Positions 8,205 to 16,660 of a DNA stretch of 64,000 nucleotides are shown piece after piece. Source of the stretch: Rathayibacter sp. VKM Ac-2856 (GTDB lineage: Bacteria > Actinomycetota > Actinomycetes > Actinomycetales > Microbacteriaceae). The position numbers and the translations under genes were made by a program. The stretch spans positions 310,001 through 374,000 of the forward strand of contig NZ_JABMLF010000006.1 in the NCBI RefSeq assembly GCF_013205055.1, in the 5' to 3' direction. Positions within the stretch are counted from its first letter, which is position 1. Every line of letters starts with the position of its first letter. A model generated the notes under the pieces. It was not told where the DNA came from. It did not search any database and saw nothing but the letters and a program-made list of their open reading frames with translations.

Positions 8205-8534
8205 GCACTCGACCAGCAGAGCTCCCTCGCCGATCGCGGAGGTGGGCGGCGGGTGCATCGGGATCCGACTGCTGCTCGCACGGCGGTCGGCGGGCCTCGA
8301 TACGCCGCTTCGCGGCTACTCGACCAGCATGGAGGGATCGTCTCGTCCGCGCGGTTCGCCCGTTCGTGCTGATCGAGGAGGGTGGGCGCCCGCTCGCACG
8401 TCGTCGCGGGGTCTCGATACGCCGCATCGCGGCTGCTCGACCAGGATGTGCGGCGTGCTCGTCTCGCCGGCGCGGCGCCGCCTCCTTCATGGTGATCGAG
8501 GAGGCCGCGCAGCGGGCGCATCGAGATCCGCCGA
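8205..8534. repeat. REP-like intergenic cluster A
   Basis: Two full plus-oriented copies of the window's REP-like element (8295-8331 and 8412-8448, core CTCGATACGCCGC-CGCGGC-CTCGACCAG), one degenerate inverted copy (8488-8530) and fragments near 8208 and 8364. Each core holds a short GC hairpin between two CTCGAT/CTCGAC words. Lies between the convergent ends of rpmE2 and the hydroxyacyl-CoA dehydrogenase gene. Confidence 0.85.
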
Positions 8535-8566
8535 CCGACCGCACGCCGCTGGGCGGCTTCGGCGGA

Positions 8567-9424
8567 TCAGTAGCGGTAGAAGCCCTCGCCGGTGGCGGTG
8601 CCGAGGCGGCCGCGGTCGAGGTACTCGGTCTTGAGGTGCGCGGCGAAGGCCTGGGAGGCCTCGTCGGGGGATGCGACGGCGACGTGGTAGGCGGTGCTCA
8701 GGCCGATGACGTCGAAGATCTGGAAGGGGCCGAGGGGGGCGCCGGTGCCGATGCGCCAGGTCTTGTCGATCGTCTCGGGGTCGGCGTAGCCGCCCATCAG
8801 CAGGCCGCTGGCGGCGTTCAGGAGCGGGACCAGCAGCGAGTTGAGCAGGTAGCCGGCCTTCTCCTTCTGCAGGACGATCGGCTCGAGTCCGCTCTCGACG
8901 GCGAAGGCGACGACCGCCTCGACGACGGCCGGATCGGTGTCGGCCGTGCCCATGATCTCGGCGGTGTTCTGCACCCAGACGTGGTTGGCGTAGTGCAGGG
9001 CGAGGAAGCGGTCGGGGCGGCCCGTCGACTCCTTCAGGTCGCTGGGGAGGAGCGTCGAGGAGTTGGTGGCGAGGATCGTCCGCTCCGGGGCGAGCGCGCC
9101 CAGGCGGCCGTAGAGCTCCTGCTTGAGCGCGAGGTCCTCGGGGACCGCCTCGATGACGAGGTCGGCGTCCGCGACGGCCTCGGCGAGATCGGAGGTGAGT
9201 CGGAGCGACTCGAGGGCGGCGGCGGCACCGCCGGGGATGCCGCCGGCGACCTGCTGCGACTCGTAGACGCCGGCGAGACCGCGGAAGCGCTCGCGCGCGG
9301 TGGCGAGCACCTCGTCGGAGACGTCGTAGCTCGTGACGGCGAAGCCGTGGAAGGCGGCCTGGAACGCGATCTGGGAGCCGAGGACTCCGCTGCCGAGGAC
9401 GGTGACCTTGTGGATGGTGGCCAT
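8567..9424 (-). CDS. 3-hydroxyacyl-CoA (3-hydroxybutyryl-CoA) dehydrogenase
   Basis: NAD(P)-dependent oxidoreductase of 285 aa acting on 3-hydroxyacyl-CoA. The N-terminal Rossmann fold shows VLGSGVLGSQIAFQ, followed by the adenine-binding Asp in TSYDVSD, and the domain core ADLVIEAVPED and LATNSST. The C-terminal helical domain contains the family segment GAPLGPFQIFDVIGL. The catalytic His is probably in LHYANHVWV, a variant of the usual LHFFNP. ATG at 9424 follows GAAGGAG at good spacing. Stand-alone gene, so use in fatty-acid breakdown or butyryl metabolism cannot be decided. Confidence 0.85.
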   Translation of the reverse strand: MATIHKVTVLGSGVLGSQIAFQAAFHGFAVTSYDVSDEVLATARERFRGLAGVYESQQVAGGIPGGAAAALESLRLTSDLAEAVADADLVIEAVPEDLALKQELYGRLGALAPERTILATNSSTLLPSDLKESTGRPDRFLALHYANHVWVQNTAEIMGTADTDPAVVEAVVAFAVESGLEPIVLQKEKAGYLLNSLLVPLLNAASGLLMGGYADPETIDKTWRIGTGAPLGPFQIFDVIGLSTAYHVAVASPDEASQAFAAHLKTEYLDRGRLGTATGEGFYRY

Positions 9425-9544
9425 GACTGCTCCTTCGTGCGGGACTCGGGCGGTGCCGCGGTCCTCCGAGTCAACCGTCGAGCCTCGCCAGGGTCGAGCG
9501 GTTGCGCTCGGCCGCGAGGGTGGTGACGCGGTAGCGTCCGGGGC

Positions 9545-10117
9545 ATGGTGTCCTTCGCCGACAAGCCGATCCTGCCGTTCACGACGCCCGAGGAGTGGGA
9601 CGAGTACCTCCGCGGTGCTCCCGATCCGGGTGGCGTGCGGCTGAAGCTGCGGAAGAAGGCGGCCGTGGATCCGGGCATCACCTACGCGGAGGCGCTCGAC
9701 GTCGCGCTCTGCCACGGCTGGATCGACGGGCAGGCGGGAGCCTTCGACGAGCAGTTCAAGCTGCAGGCGTTCACCCCGCGCCGCCGAGCGAGCCCGTGGT
9801 CGAAGGTCAACCGCGACCACGTGGCGCGGCTGCTCGAGGAGGGGCGGATGCTGCCCGCCGGGCTCGCCGAGGTCGAGCGCGCCAGGGCCGACGGGCGCTG
9901 GGACGCGGCCTACCGGCAGCGCGACGCCGAGGTCCCGGCCGATCTGCTGGCGGCGCTGGAGGCCGAGCCGGCCGCCGCCGCGTTCTTCGCGACGGTCGGC
10001 GGGCAGAAGCGCTTCGCGTTCCTCTTCCGGCTGTCGCAGCTGAAGCGCCCGGAGACGCGCGAGCGGCGCATCGCGGAGTACGTGGCGCTGCTCGCGGAGG
10101 GGCGCACGCTGACCTGA
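9545..10117 (+). CDS. YdeI/OmpD-associated family protein (190 aa)
   Basis: Residues 10-95 contain the family marks EEWDEYLRG, GITYAEALDVALCHGWIDGQ and FTPRRRASPWSKVNRDHV. The C-terminal half is helical and ends in a basic TRERRIAEYVALL segment. These proteins are linked in the literature to bacteriocin or cationic-peptide protection in some bacteria, but their molecular activity is not known. ATG 9545 lies seven bases after TAGCGT (9532-9537), so it is probably leaderless. Divergent from the dehydrogenase gene. Confidence 0.82.
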   Translation: MVSFADKPILPFTTPEEWDEYLRGAPDPGGVRLKLRKKAAVDPGITYAEALDVALCHGWIDGQAGAFDEQFKLQAFTPRRRASPWSKVNRDHVARLLEEGRMLPAGLAEVERARADGRWDAAYRQRDAEVPADLLAALEAEPAAAAFFATVGGQKRFAFLFRLSQLKRPETRERRIAEYVALLAEGRTLT

Positions 10118-10141
10118 GCCGGGCGCGACCGGGCCGCGGGA

Positions 10142-10963
10142 TCAGTGCCGGACGGGCCAGGCGCCGTCGGCGACGAAGCTCTCGTCGCGGACGCGGCGCA
10201 TGTACTCCTGGAACGACTCGGCCTGCGTGCGGCACCAGTCGACCTGGAGCGCGTGCAGCGCCTCGGCGTCGCCGCCGAGCTCCTCGGCGAAGGCGCGGCC
10301 GAGGGCTTGGGCGACCCGGCCCGCGGCGATCGCGTCGGCGCCGGCGTCGTGCGCCTCGGTCAGCGGGACGCCGTAGTGCAGCGCCGCCTGGACGAGGGTG
10401 CGCTTGCCCTTGCGGTAGCGGTCGACCGCCTTGTCGATGACGAGCGGGTCGATGACGGGGCAGGGGTCGATCAGCACCGGGACGCCCCAGCGCCGGGCCT
10501 CGAAGGCGAGCAGCGAGAGGTCGTAGGGGGCGTTGTAGATGACGATCGGGACGCCGCGGGCGAGGAGCGAGCGCAGCGCCTCCGACACCTCGGCGACGAC
10601 CTCGCCGGCCGGGCGGCCGTGCTCGCGGGCGTGCTCGGTGCTGATGCCGTGGACGGCGCTGGCGCCGGCCGGGATCTCGATGCCGGGGTCGGCGAGCCAG
10701 GTCGTGCCCTCGATCGGCGTGCCGTCGGCGTCGATCACGCCGACGTGCGCGGTGACGATCCGGCTGGTGCGGACGTCGATGCCGGTGGTCTCGAGGTCGA
10801 AGACGGCCAGGCGGTCGAACCAGCGGGTGCCGTCGGCGTCGGCCGATGCCTCCGACGGGCCGGCGGACGACGAGTCGGCGGACGACGACCCGGTGGACCC
10901 GGACTCGTCGAGCAGGCTCTCGTCGAACAGCGTCGGTGCCTGGTTCGTCTCGGTGGTGCTCAC
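10142..10963 (-). CDS. DEDDh 3'-5' exonuclease (DNA polymerase III epsilon-like)
   Basis: 273-aa protein. After a Ser/Asp-rich disordered N-terminus (about 45 residues), motif ExoI FDLETTG, ExoII YNAPYDLSLLAFE and ExoIII with HDAGADA (catalytic His and Asp) are all present, so a DnaQ-like exonuclease is expected. It lacks the polymerase-binding extension I would need to call it DnaQ proper. GTG 10963 lies six bases after TAGGCT (10975-10970, minus strand), pointing to a leaderless mRNA that starts just beyond the treS terminator. Confidence 0.88.
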   Translation of the reverse strand: MSTTETNQAPTLFDESLLDESGSTGSSSADSSSAGPSEASADADGTRWFDRLAVFDLETTGIDVRTSRIVTAHVGVIDADGTPIEGTTWLADPGIEIPAGASAVHGISTEHAREHGRPAGEVVAEVSEALRSLLARGVPIVIYNAPYDLSLLAFEARRWGVPVLIDPCPVIDPLVIDKAVDRYRKGKRTLVQAALHYGVPLTEAHDAGADAIAAGRVAQALGRAFAEELGGDAEALHALQVDWCRTQAESFQEYMRRVRDESFVADGAWPVRH

Positions 10964-10978
10964 GCAGCCAGCCTAGGC

Positions 10979-11006
10979 GGGGCCTCCGACATCGTCGGGA
11001 GGCCCC
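10979..11006 (-). terminator. Terminator of treS
   Basis: Near-perfect hairpin GGGGCCTCCGAC / GTCGGGAGGCCCC with one bulged base and a three-base loop, 43 bases beyond the treS stop. It sits directly upstream of the exonuclease -10 element and insulates that gene. No T-tract. Confidence 0.75.
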
Positions 11007-11048
11007 GCGGCGTGCTGGCGAGCCGGGCGCGGGAGGGACGGGACCCGG

Positions 11049-12764
11049 TCAGCGGGTCTGGCCGGCCTTCGCGACGTGCAGCCAGAAGAAGCCCTGCGTG
11101 CCGAGCGTCATCGTGAGCGCGCCGTCCTCGGAGAAGCCGGGGAAGCGGCCGCCGCCGAAGAGGTCGGTCAGCGTCGAGCCGGGGTTCTCGGGGTCGGTGA
11201 TCGTGACCGAGACCGGGTTGTGGTTGAAGCTGAAGACGCAGAGCACCTCCTCCGGCTGGTCGCCCATCGCCGTGCCGGAGCCCGCGTAGTCGCGGACGAA
11301 GGCGAGCACCGACTCGTGGTCGGTCTCCAGCACGCGCATCGAGCCGAGACCGAAGGCCGGGTGGCCGCGGCGCACGTGCAGGACGTTCCGCATCCAGTGC
11401 AGCAGCGAGCGCGACTGGGCCAGCTGCGCCTCCACGTTGACCTGGTTGTAGTGGTAGACGAGCGACTGCACGATCGGCTGCACGAGCTTGCCCGGGTCGG
11501 CCGCCGAGAAGCCCGCGTTGCGGTCCGGCGTCCACTGCATCGGCGTGCGCGAGGCGTCGCGGTCGTTCAGCCAGATGTTGTCGCCCATGCCGATCTCGTC
11601 CCCGTAGTAGAGGAACGGGCTGCCGGCGAGCGAGAAGAGCAGGGCGTTGATGAGCTCGAGCTCGGCGCGCGAGTTGTCGAGCAGCGGGGCGAGCCGGCGG
11701 CGGATGCCGATGTTGGAGCGCATCCGCGGGTCGTAGGCGTACCAGCCGTACATCGCCTGCCGGTACTCCTCGGACACCATCTCGAGCGTGAGCTCGTCGT
11801 GGTTGCGGAGGAAGACGCCCCAGGCCGCGCCCGAGGGGATGTCGAAGGTCTCGGAGAGGACCTTCTTCAGCTCGTTCGCGGTCTGCGCGCGGAGCGAGTA
11901 GAAGATGCGCGGCATGACCGGGAAGTCGAAGGCCATGTGGCACTCCGGCTCCTCCTCGGTGCCGAAGAACGCGGCGACCTCGCGCGGCCACTGGTTCGCC
12001 TCGGCGATCAGGATGCGGCCGGGGTAGTCGCGGTCGACCATCGTGCGCAGGTTCTTGATGAAGTCGTGCGTGGGCGGCTCGCCCTCGCCGTTGCCCTCGT
12101 CGGACTCGTAGAGGTAGGGGATCGCGTCGAGCCGGATGCCGTCGACGCCGAGGTCGAGCCAGAACTTGACGACGTCGTGGATCGCCTCGTGCACGGCCGG
12201 GTTCTCGAAGTTGAGGTCCGGCTGGTGCGAGAAGAAGCGGTGGAAGTAGAACTGGCGGCGCTCGGCGTCGAAGGCCCAGTTCGAGTCCTCGGTGTCGACG
12301 AAGATGATCCGGATGTCGGGGTACTTGTCGTCGGTGTCGTTCCAGACGTAGAAGTCGCCGTAGGGGCCCTCGGGGTCCGAGCGCGACTGCTGGAACCACT
12401 CGTGCTGATCGCTGGTGTGGTTGAGCGGGAAGTCCATGACGATGCGCATGTTGCGCTCGTGGGCCTTCCGCACCAGCTCGCGGAAGTCCTCCATCGTGCC
12501 GAACTCGGGGAGGATCGCCTTGAAGTCGGAGACGTCGTAGCCGCCGTCGCGCAGGGGCGACATGTAGAAGGGCGGCAGCCAGAGCGCGTCGATGCCGAGC
12601 CACTGCAGGTAGTCGAGCTTGGAGGCGAGGCCGTTGATGTCGCCGGCGCCGTCGCCGTTCGAGTCGTAGTACGACCGGATCATGACCTCGTAGAACACGG
12701 CCCTGCGGTACCACTGCGGATCGAGGGCGAGCCCGGGGAGTTGGATCGGGGACGTGAAGCTCAC
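11049..12764 (-). CDS. treS: Maltose alpha-D-glucosyltransferase (trehalose synthase)
   Basis: Interconverts maltose and trehalose (GH13). The 571-aa protein has all GH13 regions: DFPLNHTSDQHEWF, GIRLDAIPYL with nucleophile Asp, acid/base Glu in ILIAEANQWP, and FLRNHDELT with the third acid. The start WYRRAVFYEVMIRSYYDSNGDG is typical of TreS. The length matches TreS alone, with no fused maltokinase domain. GTG 12764 is preceded by AAGGAGC. With glgC/glgA and glgX-treYZ in the window it closes a glycogen-trehalose cycle, though it is a monocistronic gene with its own terminator. Confidence 0.93.
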   Translation of the reverse strand: MSFTSPIQLPGLALDPQWYRRAVFYEVMIRSYYDSNGDGAGDINGLASKLDYLQWLGIDALWLPPFYMSPLRDGGYDVSDFKAILPEFGTMEDFRELVRKAHERNMRIVMDFPLNHTSDQHEWFQQSRSDPEGPYGDFYVWNDTDDKYPDIRIIFVDTEDSNWAFDAERRQFYFHRFFSHQPDLNFENPAVHEAIHDVVKFWLDLGVDGIRLDAIPYLYESDEGNGEGEPPTHDFIKNLRTMVDRDYPGRILIAEANQWPREVAAFFGTEEEPECHMAFDFPVMPRIFYSLRAQTANELKKVLSETFDIPSGAAWGVFLRNHDELTLEMVSEEYRQAMYGWYAYDPRMRSNIGIRRRLAPLLDNSRAELELINALLFSLAGSPFLYYGDEIGMGDNIWLNDRDASRTPMQWTPDRNAGFSAADPGKLVQPIVQSLVYHYNQVNVEAQLAQSRSLLHWMRNVLHVRRGHPAFGLGSMRVLETDHESVLAFVRDYAGSGTAMGDQPEEVLCVFSFNHNPVSVTITDPENPGSTLTDLFGGGRFPGFSEDGALTMTLGTQGFFWLHVAKAGQTR

Positions 12765-12944
12765 GGTGCTCCTTCTGCTGCTGCCTGAGCGGGTGACCGG
12801 CGCCGCGCCGGGATCGGAGCGGAGGACGGGGGGACGGGCGGTGCGTCGCGCGCGAACGCGCCTTCATGCTTGCGGCTCGGATCGAGGGCCCGCAAGGCGT
12901 TGCGGCGGGAAGTTCGACGGGGTTTCCCTACGATGGGGACCGTC

Positions 12945-13856
12945 ATGACCATAGCCTCCCCCTACGCCGCCGACCTCGGGCGACTCGCCATCACCCGGAG
13001 CACCGTCGACGTCGCCGGGGCCGCCACCGCCTACTGGAGCTACGGCGATCCGGACGCCGGGACCGTGCTGGTCCTCGTGCACGGGTTCCGCGGCGAGCAC
13101 CACGGGCTGGAGCCGGTGATCGCGCGCCTGCTCGCGGGCGGCGCGGATGCTCGGGTGATCGCGCCCGATCTGCCCGGCTTCGGCGAGTCGCCGCCGATGA
13201 CGGCGCACGCGCACGACGTCGACGGCTACGCGGCCTGGCTCGGCGGGTTCCTCGACGCGCTCGGGCTCCGGGGGCGCGCGGTGGTGCTCGGCCACTCCTT
13301 CGGCTCGATCGTCTCGGCGGCGGCCGTCGCGGGTGGGCTGCCGACGCCGCTGCTGGTGCTGGTGAACCCGATCGCGGCGCCCGCCCTGGCCGGTCCCCGC
13401 GGGGTGCTGACCCGCCTCGCGGTGCTCTACTACCGCGTCGCCGCGCTGCTGCCGCGCCCGCTCGGGCTGCGCCTGCTCGGGGATCCGCTGATCGTCCGGG
13501 TGATGAGCCTCGCGATGGTGAAGACGAAGGAGTCGGCGCTGCGCCGCTTCGTCCACGACCAGCACGACCGCTACTTCAGCGCCTTCGCCTCGCGCGACAC
13601 CGTGCTCGAGGCCTTCCGCGCCTCGGTCTCGCACCACGTCGGCGAGTACGCCGCGCGGATCGAGGCCCCCACGCTGCTGATCGCCGCGGCGCAGGACGAC
13701 ATCACCCCGCTCGCCGCGCAGTACCGCCTGCTCGAGGCGCTGCCGCACGCGTCGCTGCACGTGATCGACGGGGTCGGCCACCTGATCCACTACGAGACGC
13801 CGGACGAGGCGGCCGCCGTCCTCCGCGCGGCCCTGGACGAGGGGATCGACCGATGA
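12945..13856 (+). CDS. Alpha/beta hydrolase (303 aa)
   Basis: Alpha/beta-hydrolase fold: oxyanion-hole HGFRG after beta strand 3, nucleophile elbow GHSFGS (Ser), acid in AAAQDDITPL and His in GVGHLIHYE. The frame stays open upstream to 12870, but ATG 12945 (or 12933) is preferred because a TACGAT hexamer at 12929-12934 sits too close to any earlier start. Substrate unknown. Its stop overlaps the next gene by ATGA, so hydrolase and glycosyltransferase are co-translated and may act in one envelope-glycan or lipid pathway; that is inference. Confidence 0.8.
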   Translation: MTIASPYAADLGRLAITRSTVDVAGAATAYWSYGDPDAGTVLVLVHGFRGEHHGLEPVIARLLAGGADARVIAPDLPGFGESPPMTAHAHDVDGYAAWLGGFLDALGLRGRAVVLGHSFGSIVSAAAVAGGLPTPLLVLVNPIAAPALAGPRGVLTRLAVLYYRVAALLPRPLGLRLLGDPLIVRVMSLAMVKTKESALRRFVHDQHDRYFSAFASRDTVLEAFRASVSHHVGEYAARIEAPTLLIAAAQDDITPLAAQYRLLEALPHASLHVIDGVGHLIHYETPDEAAAVLRAALDEGIDR

Positions 13857-14932
13857 GGATCGTCGTCGACTGCCGGTACACCCGGCTCGAGCGCCACGAC
13901 GGCATCAGCCGCTACACGGCCGAGATCGTCGGCGAGCTGTCGAGGCTGCACGACGTGACGATGCTGATAAGCGACCGCCGCCAGCTGGCGATGCTGCCGG
14001 ATCTGCCGTGGGAGCGGGTGACGTCGCCGACCGGGCCGTTCGAGCCGTTCGTCGCGCTGCTGGTGAACCGGCTGCGGCCGGACGTCGTCTTCTCGCCGAT
14101 GCAGACCATGGGCTCGCTCGGCCGCCGCTACCGGCTCGTGCTGACCGTGCACGACCTGATCTACTACCGCCACCGCACGCCGCCGCGCGATCTGCCGCTG
14201 CCGGTGCGCGGGCTCTGGCGGCTCTACCACCTGGCCTGGTGGCCGCAGCGGCGCCTGCTCCAGCGCGCCGACGCGATCGTGACGGTGTCGGAGACGACCC
14301 GCGGCCTGCTGCGCACGCACCGTCTGACGACGCGGCCGGTCGTGGTCGTGCCGAACGCGGCGACGGCGCCGGACGAGGCGAGTGCGGCGCTGGCCGCGGC
14401 GCTGCCGGACCGCTCCGACGCGCGCTCGCTCGTCTACATGGGCTCCTTCATGCCGTACAAGAACGTGGAGTCGCTCGCGCGGGCGATGCGGCTGCTGCCC
14501 GACTACGAGCTGCACCTGATGAGCCGCGCGAGCGACGAGACGGTGGAGACGCTGCGCTCGCTCGCTCCGACGGCGAAGCTCGTCTTCCACCAGGGCGCGG
14601 ACGACGCGGAGTACCGGGCGACGCTGGCGCGCGCGACGGCGCTCGTGACCGCGAGCCGGGACGAGGGCTTCGGCATCCCGCTGGTCGAGGCGATGGCGCT
14701 GGGCACTCCGGTGGTCGTCAGCGACATCCCGATCTTCCGCGAGATCGGCGAGGACGCGGCGGTCTACGTCGACCCGTCGAGCGCGAAGAGCATCGCGGAG
14801 GGCGTGCGCTCGCTCGAGGACCCGGAGCGCTGGCGGGCGCTGTCGGCGAAGGCGCGGGTGCGGGCCGCGGCGTACTCGTGGCGCGACTCCGCCCGGGTGC
14901 TGCTGGAGCTGCTGACGAGCGTCGGGCGCTGA
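13853..14932 (+). CDS. Glycosyltransferase, GT4-like (359 aa)
   Basis: GT-B glycosyltransferase: the N-terminal domain starts MRIVVDCRYTRLERHDGISRY and contains VLTVHDLIYYRHRTPP; the C-terminal domain begins LVYMGSFMPYKNVESL and carries the donor motif SRDEGFGIPLVEAMALGTPVV. No membrane helix, so cytosolic or peripheral. Donor and acceptor are unknown; the architecture resembles mannosyl- or rhamnosyltransferases of cell-wall polysaccharides. ATG 13853 overlaps the hydrolase stop. Confidence 0.83.
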   Translation: MRIVVDCRYTRLERHDGISRYTAEIVGELSRLHDVTMLISDRRQLAMLPDLPWERVTSPTGPFEPFVALLVNRLRPDVVFSPMQTMGSLGRRYRLVLTVHDLIYYRHRTPPRDLPLPVRGLWRLYHLAWWPQRRLLQRADAIVTVSETTRGLLRTHRLTTRPVVVVPNAATAPDEASAALAAALPDRSDARSLVYMGSFMPYKNVESLARAMRLLPDYELHLMSRASDETVETLRSLAPTAKLVFHQGADDAEYRATLARATALVTASRDEGFGIPLVEAMALGTPVVVSDIPIFREIGEDAAVYVDPSSAKSIAEGVRSLEDPERWRALSAKARVRAAAYSWRDSARVLLELLTSVGR

Positions 14933-14975
14933 CGGCGGGGGCGCCGCTGACGGCGCGACCGCCCCGGGCGCCGGC

Positions 14976-15608
14976 TCAGGCGGGCGCGCTCGGACTGAGG
15001 ACGTCCTCGAGGTCGGCGTCGACGACGACCACGTCGCCCGAGTCGTCGACGGCGACGATGCGGAGCGACCCGTCGACGATCGCGAAGTCGTGGCGCGAGC
15101 CGTTGCCCACGGTGGTGCCCTGGGCCGGCAGCGCGTCCTCGCTGAGGGCGCGGAGCAGGCTGCCGATGACGGCGCCGTGCGTCGCGACGATCACCCGCTG
15201 GTCCGGGAAGCGCTCGGCGATCTCGAGGAGGGCGGCGGTGGCGCGCTCGACGACCTGGGCCCGCGTCTCGCAGCCGGGGATCCGCGCGCCCTCGATGCCG
15301 CCGGGGAAGAGCTCGCGCAGCTCGTCGCCGGTCATGCCCTCCGCCTCGCCGTAGGCGCGCTCGGCGACGCCGTCGACGACCAGCGGCTCGGGGAGGCCGA
15401 GGCCGCGCGCGATGATCGCGCCGGTCTCGTGGGCGCGCTGGAGGGGGCTCGCGACCACGGCGTCCCAGTCGCGCTCGCGCAGCAGGCGCGCGGCGGCGCG
15501 GGCCTGCGAGCGCCCGGTGTCGTTGAGCGGGATGTCGCTCGCGCCCTGAATGCGGCGGGCGGCGTTCCAGTCGGTCTGGCCGTGCCGGACGAGGGTGAGC
15601 TGGGTCAC
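14976..15608 (-). CDS. Histidine phosphatase family protein (phosphoglycerate mutase-like, 210 aa)
   Basis: Catalytic LVRHGQTDWN at residues 6-15 (phospho-accepting His in RHG), Glu in AERAYGEAEGM, and second His in VATHGAVIGSL. The ASPLQRAHETG segment is typical of broad-specificity phosphatases rather than glycolytic mutases. The C-terminus adds an Asp/Val-rich strand (DDSGDVVVVDADLED). GTG 15608 was chosen because it begins the conserved VTQLTLVRHG; the open frame above is the shadow of the sirtuin gene. It lies 32 bases downstream of the sirtuin stop and is probably in one operon with it. Confidence 0.88.
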   Translation of the reverse strand: MTQLTLVRHGQTDWNAARRIQGASDIPLNDTGRSQARAAARLLRERDWDAVVASPLQRAHETGAIIARGLGLPEPLVVDGVAERAYGEAEGMTGDELRELFPGGIEGARIPGCETRAQVVERATAALLEIAERFPDQRVIVATHGAVIGSLLRALSEDALPAQGTTVGNGSRHDFAIVDGSLRIVAVDDSGDVVVVDADLEDVLSPSAPA

Positions 15609-15640
15609 GAGGGCCTCTCGGGTGGTGGGGGAGCGGTGGG

Positions 15641-16582
15641 TCAGCGCGACGGCAGGCGCTCGGCGAGGGCGCGGAGGACCTCGCTCGTGCCGCCGTCGAT
15701 CTTGATGCCGGCCCGCGAGTCGCCCTTGGTGGTGCCGCGGTTGACGATCACGATCGGCATCTTCGCCCGCCGGGCGATCTCGAGGAAGCGGATGCCGGAG
15801 TTGACGACGAGCGACGATCCGGCCACCAGGAGCGCGTCGGCGCCGGCGACGATGGCGCGCGCCTCCTCGAACCGCTCGGTCGGGATGAATTCGCCGAAGA
15901 AGACGATGTCGGGCTTGAGGATCCCGCCGCAGACCGTGCACTCCGGGACGGTCATCGCCGAGACGTCGTGCACCTCCGCGTCGCCGTCGGGGTTGAGCGA
16001 GGAGATGTCGGGGTCGTCGAGCCAGGGGTTCAGCGCCTCGATGCGCTCGGCGATCGCGTCGCGGGCGAAGTACTGCCCGCAGGTCATGCAGCGGACGCGG
16101 TCGGCGGAGCCGTGCAGATCGACGACGCGCTGCGAGCCGGCGCGCACGTGCAGGCCGTCCACGTTCTGGGTGACGACGCCGGTGAGCAGGCCCCGCTCCT
16201 CGAGCCGGGCGAGGGCGCGGTGCCCGTCGTTGGGCAGGGTGCTGGTGAAGCGGCGCCAGCCGAGCTGGCTGCCGGCCCAGTAGCGGCGGCGGTAGTCGGG
16301 GTCGGCGACGAACTGCGAGTAGGTCATCGGGCTGCGCACGGGCGCCCCGGCCCCGCGGTAGTCGGGGATGCCGGAGTCGGTGCTGACGCCCGCGCCGGTG
16401 ACGGCGGCGATGCGCCGGCCGGCCAGGAGCTCGACGGTGCGGTCGATCGCGGCGGAGCGCTGCTCGTCGGCGCGACGCAGATCGGCACCGGGGGTCGCCG
16501 CCGTCGCCTCGGTCTCGAGCTCGTCGGCTCCCTGCGCTCCCGCGCCGGTGCCGTCGGCGATCGGTGTCGGACCCGACTCCAT
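15641..16582 (-). CDS. Sir2 family NAD-dependent protein deacylase (313 aa)
   Basis: Sirtuin core from about residue 55: NAD-binding GAGVSTDSGIPDYRG, VTQNVDGLH, catalytic His in VDLHGSADRVRC, two CxxC zinc pairs (CMTC, CTVC), and VVNSGIRFLEIARRAK. The first 45 residues are an acidic, low-complexity extension. I prefer ATG 16582, which follows a GGGAGG ribosome-binding site by six bases; an in-frame GTG at 16609 would add nine residues. Followed closely by the histidine phosphatase gene. Confidence 0.9.
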   Translation of the reverse strand: MESGPTPIADGTGAGAQGADELETEATAATPGADLRRADEQRSAAIDRTVELLAGRRIAAVTGAGVSTDSGIPDYRGAGAPVRSPMTYSQFVADPDYRRRYWAGSQLGWRRFTSTLPNDGHRALARLEERGLLTGVVTQNVDGLHVRAGSQRVVDLHGSADRVRCMTCGQYFARDAIAERIEALNPWLDDPDISSLNPDGDAEVHDVSAMTVPECTVCGGILKPDIVFFGEFIPTERFEEARAIVAGADALLVAGSSLVVNSGIRFLEIARRAKMPIVIVNRGTTKGDSRAGIKIDGGTSEVLRALAERLPSR

Positions 16583-16660
16583 CCACGCCTCCCTCGGACA
16601 CCCGCGCACACGGGCACTCCATCGGCCAGTTTAGACCGCGCCGTGCCCTAGGGTTCCGGG

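Noticed and set aside
7651-8544. Several overlapping frames in the 7.7-8.5 kb repeat block, some resembling repetitive Arg/Thr/Pro proteins
   Set aside because: The periodicity comes from the DNA repeat; there is no ribosome-binding site or stable codon pattern, and units with a 91-bp period would break the frame.
12929-12945. Leaderless start for the alpha/beta hydrolase
   Set aside because: TACGAT at 12929-12934 is ten bases from ATG 12945, and it overlaps the alternative ATG 12933, so the pattern does not fit well.
16583-16609. Sirtuin start at GTG 16609
   Set aside because: The GGGAGG ribosome-binding site is placed for ATG 16582.
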